DNA of 64,000 bases from Mytilinidion resinicola (lineage: Eukaryota > Ascomycota > Dothideomycetes > Mytilinidiales > Mytilinidiaceae): contig NW_022985478.1 of NCBI RefSeq assembly GCF_010093595.1, forward strand, positions 1 to 64,000. Reading direction: 5' to 3'. The stretch's first letter is position 1. Every line of letters starts with the position of its first letter. The position numbers and the translations under genes were made by a program. Positions 57,301 through 64,000 of the stretch are shown here, in pieces. The notes beneath the pieces were generated by a model, which was not told where the DNA came from, did not search any database, and was given only the letters and a program-made list of their open reading frames with translations.

Positions 57301-59546
57301 ATTAATAATTTCTCTAGCCTGGCCGCTCCCCTAATTATACTTATAAAGAAGGATGTTCTGTTCCGGTTTAATAAGTCCTGCCGTGCAGTATTTAAACAAC
57401 TTAAGACAGCGTTTACCACCGCCCTAATCCTCTATTATTTTAACCCTAAACTGCCGATTATTATTAAGGCTAATTTATCCGACTATATAAATACTAGAGT
57501 GCTCTTGCAAATAGATAAATAAGGAATACTCCGACCTATAGCCTACTTCTTAAAATAATTAAGTTCTGCCGAATATAACTATAAAATCTATAATAAGAAA
57601 CTCCTAGTAATTATCTAATACTTTAAATAGTGGCGGCCTAAACTAAAAGGTATAGTATTTCTAATTTAGGTTCTTAGTAACTATAAAAACCTATAGTACT
57701 TTATAACTATAAAGCAGTTAAGCTACTAATAGGCTTATTAGTCCGAATACCTGTCCTAATTTAACTTTTTAATTACCTACTAACCTAGTAAGTATAGTAA
57801 GAAGCCTAATACCTTAACGCGTTATACGTAAAATACGCCTATATAAAAAGAAGCTTAAGCAGCCCGAAATTAGATACTGCTCTATTCTAACCTGTTTATA
57901 TAGTTAAATCTAACAGAAACTAACTAAATAATTTAGGAAATTATTAAGAATAAATACCTAAATAATAAGTTTATTTAGGAAGTTCTAGAAATATTATGCT
58001 CCGGAGTACACTGCTCTAAAAAGATTACCCTAAGCAAATATAAAGAGCGAAATAGTAAGCTCTACTTCTACAACTAAATAGTAATTCCTAATAATAATAA
58101 ACTAAAGATTAAACTGCTTTATTATATATATAATTCCCCTATTAGCAGCTACCCTAAATATAGAAAAACTTTAGAAATCCTCTAAAAAAAATACTACTAG
58201 CTGTATATATTTAAAATAATCCGCCGATTTATAGTATACTATTACACCTGTTACTATATAAAGGCTTTAAGAGAAAAGTATAATAGCTTTCTAAAACTTC
58301 TGCCTGTCCTGCAGTATTACTGGCGAGATATTTCTATTAACTTTATTATTAAACTACCTAAATCCAAAGGCTGCACTAATATTATAGTTATAGTAGACCG
58401 CCTAAGCAAGTACTAATATATAATTCCCTGTAGAATAATTACAGCTAAGGCTACAGCCGACCTATTCTACCGATATATTTAGGTATATTATAGATTGCCT
58501 AATATATGCGTATCTAATTAAGGATTATAGTTTATTTCCGTATTTTAGGATAAACTCTATAAGCAACTATATATTAAAGCCTAATTATTATTAGCCTTCT
58601 ACCCGGAAACTAATAGCTAAATAGAGAAGGCTAATTTAATACTAGAATAAGTCCTCCGCGCCTATATAAACTATAAGCAAAATAACTAGGTTACCTAGCT
58701 ACCATCCGCTTAGTTTAAGGTAAATAATATCTAATCTAAATTAATAACAGTAACACTGTTTATTGCTATCTTAGGATAACACCTAAGAATAGGCTTTAAA
58801 CCGCTATTAGGAACTCCGCGCCCTGCCTATTAAGCACTGCAAGCACTTAAAGCTAATTAGATAGTTAATAAAATATTAGATATTAAGCAGTTTATCCGCA
58901 AAGAGATAACTTAGGCCTAAGCAATATAAGAAGAATACGCTAACTAAAAATATATAGGCGCACCAGCCTATAAAGTAGGTAATAAAGTCTAGTTAAATAT
59001 ACGGAATATCTATATAAATTAACCCGCTAAGAAGCTTAATTAGAAGAACCTAGGGAAGTTCCTAATTATACAGATTATTTCTCTATACGCCTATTAACTA
59101 GGCCTACCTAAATTTATAAAGATATATCCTATCTTCTATATTTTATTACTCTGTCCTGCCGCTCTATAAGCTAACTACCTGCCTGGCTAGGAGTTGCCCC
59201 TACCTAAACCTATTTAAGTTAAAGAAGAGACTAAATAGTATATTAACTGTATTAAAGGCATGCGCCTAAACCGGCGCTAAAAGCAATATAAGTACTTAGT
59301 CCGATGGACTGGATACAACAACCTGTCCTGGCAACCCGTTGACAACCTAAAGAACACTACTACTGCGGCTGATTATTATTACTGCTACCCCGAAGCTTAC
59401 GATCCTGCGTCCGATAAGCCCCGTCCTACTGGACCCTGAAACCTTAATTAAGATTTAATTTACAGCCCTACTCCCGATAAATAGCTGTATATATTACGAA
59501 CAGCGCCTTCTACTCGCCAAGAGACTTAGGTTTAGGAGGGGGGTAC
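54397..59546 (+). pseudogene. gag-pol remains of the gypsy element
   Basis: Extremely AT-rich with stops in all frames; CpA and TpG are nearly absent and TpA is in great excess, the signature of RIP. Recognisable remains are a gag knuckle near 55370-55410, where Cys codons have become Tyr; reverse transcriptase FIKKPGEGL and NYRALN near 56690-56760 and YINNILIYS near 57021-57050 (catalytic Asp pair now Asn); RNase H near 57460-57640; integrase (DISINFIIKLPKSKG, VDRLSKY) near 58325-58412; and a chromodomain (RWTGYNNLSWQPVDN) near 59300-59350. Chromodomain integrases target heterochromatin marks. No product is possible. Confidence 0.88.
59534..59546 (+). other. Polypurine tract of the gypsy element
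   Basis: The purine-rich aggaggggggta plus c directly precedes the TGTCAC start of the right LTR, the position and composition expected for the plus-strand primer. Confidence 0.75.
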
Positions 59547-59956
59547 TGTCACAGTATTAACCGCGACACCCTACCTACCGAAATTCTGCCGCAGATTGCT
59601 ACAACTCCAGCAATCTGCACCGGCCTACTACTGTTAGCCGGCCTCCTGCCCTGCCTACCCTGCTCTGCTCCCGTCTCGCTTCCGCTTCCTATCCTGTCCC
59701 GCTCCAGCCACCTACCGGCTGCCCCCTTTTCCTATCACCTAATCTAGTAAGGACCTCGCGTACACGCGTGCCACGCGCCGAAACGGCATAGAGGCCGTAC
59801 GCCACGCGCTCGGCCACGCCCTTATATCCGGTGGCCCGTCTCCCGTCTTCCTGTTCCTTACACAACGTCTTGATTCTCCACGTAGCATTGTATATAGCAC
59901 CTAATCAACGCTCCTCTTTAAGCCCTCGACCTCTCGCGTGTAGCGCTATCGTGACA
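59547..59956 (+). repeat. Right LTR of the gypsy element (410 bp)
   Basis: It starts TGTCACAG and ends CGTGACA, a short inverted repeat. It is GC-rich and largely free of RIP changes except in the first 20 bp or so and two sites near 59744-59749. The neighbouring pogo sequence after 59957 is again AT-rich and damaged. Confidence 0.92.
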
Positions 59957-60910
59957 AGTATTATATAGCTGCAATATTTTAATATATATATAAAGGACCG
60001 CACTATAGGCGTATATTACTTACTTATTTTAAATAGTTATAAAAGCTATAACTTACTTAAATTTAAAAAGCTTTATAAGAAGAATAATATTATTACGCTA
60101 TATATACCGCCGCACGCCTTATATCTATTGCAGCCGCTTAATATAGGCTGTTTTACGCTGTTAAAAAAAGCGTATAGTTGCTAAATTAAGGATCTAGCGT
60201 ATAACTATATTAACTATATTATAAAGCTTAAGTTCCTACTAGCTTTTAAAGCAGTATTTAATAACTTATTTATAAAAAGTAATATTTACGCAAGCTTTTA
60301 AAGCGCCGGCCTTATACCGCTTAATCTAGAGGTAGTGCTTTTAAAGCTTAATATTATACTTTATATACTATCGCCTCCTGCTGTAGAGGCTTAATAGGAA
60401 TTAAAAACACTAAGTAATACTCTTAAGCTAGGCTCTTAGTTAGCTTTAATTTATAATTGCATTTAAATATATTAATATAGCTCTCCTACTGCAATTCTTA
60501 AGTTGCTTAATTTGCTTGTTAGAGGCGCTAAGATGCAGATGCATAGGGCTGTGTTATTGCGCGATTAGGTTACAAGCCTTTAAAAGGCGAATAAGGCCGC
60601 CATAAAGCGTAGAGAGCGCAAAAGAAAGCGAATTCAGAGGCAAGGAGTCCTAACAAAGGCACAGGGCTCTAATATAATCGCTTAAAAGGAAGCTAATGAA
60701 TAAATTGAGGGGGAAATGCGTCAAAATAGGAGGCGCCCGGGTGGAAGTGCACGGCAGCAGGCGCGCTGCAGGCGCTGCGGCGAGACAGGACATAACTCTC
60801 GTACGTGTCAAAAAGATAAGGAAATTGTTGTAGATTAGACTGCAGGTCGTATTAAGTTAATATCTATTGGCGTTGTGGAGCAATTTGCATTTAATGTTGC
60901 GATTTGCTTG

Positions 60911-60957
60911 TGAGGTGGGCCACTCGCTTGGGTGGGCCGCTCGCTTGTGGAGTACGT
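60911..60957 (-). repeat. Right terminal inverted repeat of the pogo element
   Basis: A perfect 47-bp partner of the left repeat, followed by TA at 60958-60959. There are no RIP-type differences between the two ends. Confidence 0.93.
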
Positions 60958-60959
60958 TA

Positions 60960-61478
60960 CAAGACTTCGTACACCTAAGCTTAGTGGCTTATATTGACGA
61001 CGCGGACGGAGGAACTTCGAGATATGAAAAAATGGGGAGATGTAAGAGAGATAGGTGAAATGATTTGCGAGGAGTCGACAGAAGGATTTCTAACATGCGC
61101 TCCGTCTTCATTCGTCGATGTATGATGACAGCCGAACGAGCAAAGAGCTGTCTATGCGGAAAAATTCTCTAAGCCTTATGTCTTCGAAGATTTAAAAGAG
61201 CATCAACACTCAATCACAAGGAAGCGTTTGATGGATGACAGTCTATGAATATGTCAGGAAGAAGAAGAAAGGAGGCGGGGGTGAAGCGGGGAAGGTGCAG
61301 GTCACGTGAGAGCAATTCACGATGACAACACATTTCATTTTAAGACTAGCAACCCTACTGCAAGTGTGGACTACATAAAGAGAATGAAATCGGAGGTAAT
61401 ACTCACCTCCGAATGGTAATTATAGCTGCCCGACTCTGAGTCGAGCATAGATAGCGTTCTTCACTCGCTCGCGAACAC
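60960..61478. other. Intergenic region, no gene recognised
   Basis: Unique sequence between the pogo element and the 3' end of the FAD oxidase gene. Confidence 0.4.
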
Positions 61479-63250
61479 CTACGTCGAACTCCCCTTCGGC
61501 GGTCCCCCAAACTTGAAGTACCCCTTATTCAGCGTCTGAAAAACACCCATTGGATCATGCCTCTTCGCGATCTTCTCCAATCTCTCATAGTTGTCTTCAC
61601 CATAACTGCCCAGCACGTCTTGGTAGTCGCTCCCATAATTCATGTCTGCTTCCTGGTCAGCGCTTGCAACTCCTAGATCGTCTTTTCCTTAGGATTGACT
61701 TGCAGATATACTCCCGATACATTCCCGTCTCCTTGGCCCTTCCAACTACCTTATCCAAAATCCCCACAATCGACCCAATGACCGCCTCATCGTCCTGCTG
61801 CGCCAGCCACATCGGACAGAGCTGCATAATCAGGAACGGGCCATCATCCGCATTTTTGGGCAGAGGCGTCGCATTTCCGCCATTCCGCTGCATCTTCACA
61901 AGCGTCTCTTTCGTGATGAACTGCAGAACGAGTGGGTACTCCAACCCTGACACGCTCTCTACGGGCACGACTTCTTCGAGATACGTTTCCGTCATGAACT
62001 CGATAAGCTGGACATTGAATTTGAAAGTGTGCATCCAGTAGGACTGCCGCCGACCTTTCGGGTTACTGGCGTTTGTTTCGAGGGTCAGGTCTGCTAGAGT
62101 GCGGATCTTAGTCGTATCTGTGAGGCTCGGGATAGCTTTGTAGGCATTGAAGACCGGGGGATTTGGAGCAGGAGTAGCATGCATAAGTAAGATACTCATA
62201 ACCGTGGCACCCTGGAATTTGACAAAGGAGAGCCAGGTCGCCGCGTGCTCGTCTGGGTTGTTTCCGAAGTCCACGAATGCTTTGATGAGATCGGACCCAT
62301 ACGTCGTGGCGTTGTACACGCGGCTTCCGCCCCAGATGGAACCTTGCGGGAAGGTCTCAAGATCGAAGCGTGTTACGACGCCGACGTTGCTGCCGCCGCC
62401 GCGGAGAGCCCAGTAGAGATCCGGGTAGAACTTCTGGTTGACTTGGAGGATGGAGCCGGCGGCGGTGACGAGTTCGTAATTGGCGACGTTGTCGCAGCCC
62501 CAGCCGTGGGAGCCGGAGAAGAAAGAAATGCCGCCTTCATCGAAGCTACGATGAGCGAGTTGCAACGGCATTAGAGATGGGAGTAGTCGTACCTCCTAAC
62601 GTAAACCCACCAACTCCAATATCAGCCACTCGCCCTCCAATTACTGCTAGTTGATCTGCTTCCAGGGAGGTGTAAACACGATACCACGTATTCCCAGCGC
62701 CTACCTTCGCGATCTTCTTGTCATCGGTGATCTCAATCGCGTCCAATCGGGCGAGGTCGATAGTGATGCCACCGTCAACGTTCGAAGCGCCTGCGAAGGC
62801 CGCATGGCCTCCGCTTTTCACCGCAAACGAGCATCCGAGCTTCCTAGATACGAGCACTACCACGACGACTTCTTTGGCGTTGCGGGGTTGGAAGATGCAG
62901 AATGGGGTTACTGAAGCTTGTTGGGCAGCCCAGAAGTTGGAAGCCCATGCGGGGATTTCTGGTGAGCTATGGGGGATAGTTTCAGCCTTGAAGACGGATG
63001 CGAGAAATGTGCACTATGACGGATAGATATTGGAATTTAGCGGATGGTTTTCAGATTTGGGGGCCGCAAAACGACTGACTGCAGTAGAACATGTGTTGTT
63101 TGGCAAGTGAATGTACCCCTCGAGGGAGATCCCTAGGTCTGTGAGAGCATGATCGATTTCGAGACTCTCCGGTTCGGTGTATTCGTATGCGAATGTTCCA
63201 ATGCAGAGAGTGAGAGGTGCGAGGACCCGGATCAACGAGTTGGACCACAT
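61479..63250 (-). CDS. Secreted berberine-bridge-type FAD-linked oxidase
   Basis: Four exons (63250-63080, 63013-62593, 62534-61712, 61662-61479) join in frame to 532 residues. The signal peptide is SLIRVLAPLTLCIGTFAY. The FAD domain (PCMH type) contains FAVKSGGHAAFAGAS, where the His after GG is the usual covalent flavin site, IDLARLDAIEI, VGGFTLGG joined to GISFFSGSHGWGCDNV, and LYWALRGGGSNVGVVTRF. The C-terminal BBE segment, NYGSDYQDVLGSYG and HDPMGVFQTLNKGYFKFGG, is reached only by a 49-bp intron (61663-61711, GTATAT...GCAAG); without it the protein would end at 61657. Enzymes of this class oxidise alcohols, sugars or secondary-metabolite intermediates with O2. The substrate is unknown. 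The gene begins 2.3 kb from the pogo end and shows no RIP. Confidence 0.85.
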
Positions 63251-64000
63251 ACTGAGAGCTTGAATGGGAGAGTCATAAGTAGAAGATGTGTATGAAAGAA
63301 CGTCAGAGGTCGCACATATGCGGGGGTACCTGTAGTGTTACCTCACGCACTTTCTCCCCTCGATTTTATTTAATCTATCATGCAGCACGCGGTAGGCAGA
63401 TCTGCACACCTGCATTGCCTCGAAATGGAGGAGCGCGGAAGCACGATGTTAGCTTCGCAACTGTACACATTCAATATGGTTTCACGGAAGAATAGTAGTG
63501 AAAGTCATTTGAAGGTTGCACCATCTCAATGAATTTTTTCAATAATGGTAAATCTTGAGCACGACGACAAGACAATTGTCGTTTTGAATGTAAAGCCGAA
63601 GAGAGTAAGAGACACGATGAGTGATACATCCTTATCTAGGTCACAAAATATTCTAACTTTGACGGTGGCCTAAGAAGTGAGAGTGAATCTCCAAAGGAAT
63701 ACCTGACCCCTGGCTACTTCGGAATTGCAAGCATAACGCATGTAAGCTACCCGAATGCCCTTTAAACACCAGCAATACCAAATGTGATCCGTAAGTCTTG
63801 CTAGCGGACTGCACCGAGGGTGTGGGCAACATTTCGTTTAGTTTGTTCCAGTGCTAGAGTTTCCGGTCGTAGGTGCGGCTGGCTGATTGATGGGGTCTCA
63901 GTGGCTTGTGGATCGTTCGGTCGATGTCTCTACCACAGGTGTAGGCTCGCGATTACCTGGAGTGATGAGCACAATGTTATTCTTCAGGGGTTCCCTTAAG
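63251..64000. other. Upstream flank, no gene recognised
   Basis: About 750 bp with short frames only. It presumably includes the promoter of the FAD oxidase gene. Confidence 0.4.

Larger units (their letters stand above)
54061..59956 (+). mobile_element. Ty3/gypsy LTR retrotransposon with chromodomain (chromovirus), RIP-inactivated
   Basis: Two LTRs start TGTCAC (TATCAC on the left) and end GTGACA (ATAATA on the left), flanked by the 5-bp duplication AGTAT at 54056-54060 and 59957-59961. The total length is 5,896 bp with the gap counted as 10. A polypurine tract precedes the right LTR. The order of coding remains is gag knuckle, reverse transcriptase, RNase H, integrase, chromodomain, which fixes the orientation and class. 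It lies inside the pogo element and is therefore younger than it. Confidence 0.93.
53288..60838 (+). pseudogene. pogo/Fot1 transposase, split and RIP-damaged
   Basis: ATG 53288 opens the helix-turn-helix DNA-binding part (AISAIDKKQFKSVRRAV, YNVPRTTLRRR). The first stop, TAA at 53513-53515, stands where relatives have Gln, a C-to-T change at CpA. The CENP-B-type second DNA-binding part (IIDLDSRGFAPRLSAV, GKNWLYNFVK) and the first DDE region (FYNFNKTGF near 53790, Asp changed to Asn) follow with many stops. After the gypsy insertion the frame remains of the catalytic C-terminus can be seen (PPHALYLLQPL near 60110-60140), ending with an undamaged CCHC knuckle, CRRCGETGHNSRTC, and the stop at 60836-60838. 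The gene cannot make transposase. Confidence 0.85.
53207..60957 (+). mobile_element. Fot1/pogo-type DNA transposon, interrupted by a gypsy element
   Basis: The ends are perfect 47-bp inverted repeats (53207-53253 and 60911-60957) that begin ACGTACTCCACAAGCG, flanked by TA on both sides (53205-53206, 60958-60959), the target duplication of Tc1/mariner-pogo elements. Without the inserted LTR element and one copy of its AGTAT duplication the element is 1,850 bp, the usual Fot1 size. Coding remains run on the plus strand. It inserted upstream of the FSP1-like gene and downstream of the BBE-type oxidase gene. Confidence 0.93.

Noticed and set aside
53650..60480. A long AT-rich gene desert that could be a centromere-like or isochore block
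   Set aside because: Transposase, reverse transcriptase, RNase H, integrase and chromodomain remains, together with LTRs, inverted repeats and target duplications, explain it fully as RIP-damaged nested transposons.
60867..61055. A 63-codon frame across the right pogo end
   Set aside because: It is largely a translation of the terminal inverted repeat and runs into unique flank; it is not a gene.
1..64000. CRISPR arrays, bacterial operons or prophage
   Set aside because: The only tandem repeats are simple heptamers and transposon ends. Gene structure and introns are fungal throughout.

Overview
This window looks like a chromosomal segment of a filamentous ascomycete (Pezizomycotina). The supporting signs are short GT-AG introns (about 44-137 bp) with CTAAC/CTGAC-type branch sites, typical fungal families (Zn2Cys6 regulator, fungal F-box proteins, CYP53-like P450, Ty3/gypsy and Fot1/pogo transposons) and a strong footprint of repeat-induced point mutation (RIP). 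No ribosomal RNA, tRNA or CRISPR was found. The species cannot be named from the sequence.

Layout. 0.6-13.1 kb holds three decayed copies of one F-box/ankyrin gene family: a minus-strand copy, a copy whose middle 1.15 kb is inverted in place, and a frameshifted copy. Between them lie an intact multi-pass membrane protein gene and a secreted cupin gene. 13.6-15.2 kb encodes another multi-pass membrane protein. 16.2-20.4 kb is a broken RBR-type (RING-IBR-RING) ubiquitin ligase gene that continues into a conserved fungal C-terminal region ending in two membrane segments. 21.1-33.9 kb looks like an aromatic-acid catabolic cluster: fumarylpyruvate-hydrolase-like enzyme, gentisate 1,2-dioxygenase-like bicupin, FAD monooxygenase (hydroxybenzoate/salicylate type), a DUF2236 (mpaB/Lcp-like) oxygenase-family protein, a Zn2Cys6 regulator and a CYP53-like P450. 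Together these would convert benzoate-type acids to gentisate and on to fumarate and pyruvate. 34.5-41.1 kb holds an F-box pseudogene, an acidic conserved protein, a nucleoside hydrolase pseudogene and a protein kinase pseudogene.

41.5-53.0 kb is a healthy core-like stretch: a 1,956-residue ZNFX1/SAD-3/Hrr1-type helicase with NFX1 fingers and a C-terminal RZ finger, a three-domain P-loop kinase / HAD phosphatase / uracil-phosphoribosyltransferase-like protein, and an AIF2/FSP1-like FAD oxidoreductase. 53.2-61.0 kb is a nested transposon: a Fot1/pogo element (47-bp perfect terminal inverted repeats, TA target duplication) split by a Ty3/gypsy chromovirus (410-bp LTRs, 5-bp AGTAT duplication). 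The interior is wrecked by RIP, while much of both LTRs and the outer ends of the pogo element are not. A 10-N gap lies in the left LTR and should stand for about 84 bp. 61.5-63.3 kb encodes a secreted berberine-bridge-type FAD oxidase.

A recurring theme is that intact multi-exon genes alternate with genes broken by one to several small lesions, so at least some of the breaks look like real decay rather than uniformly poor sequence.
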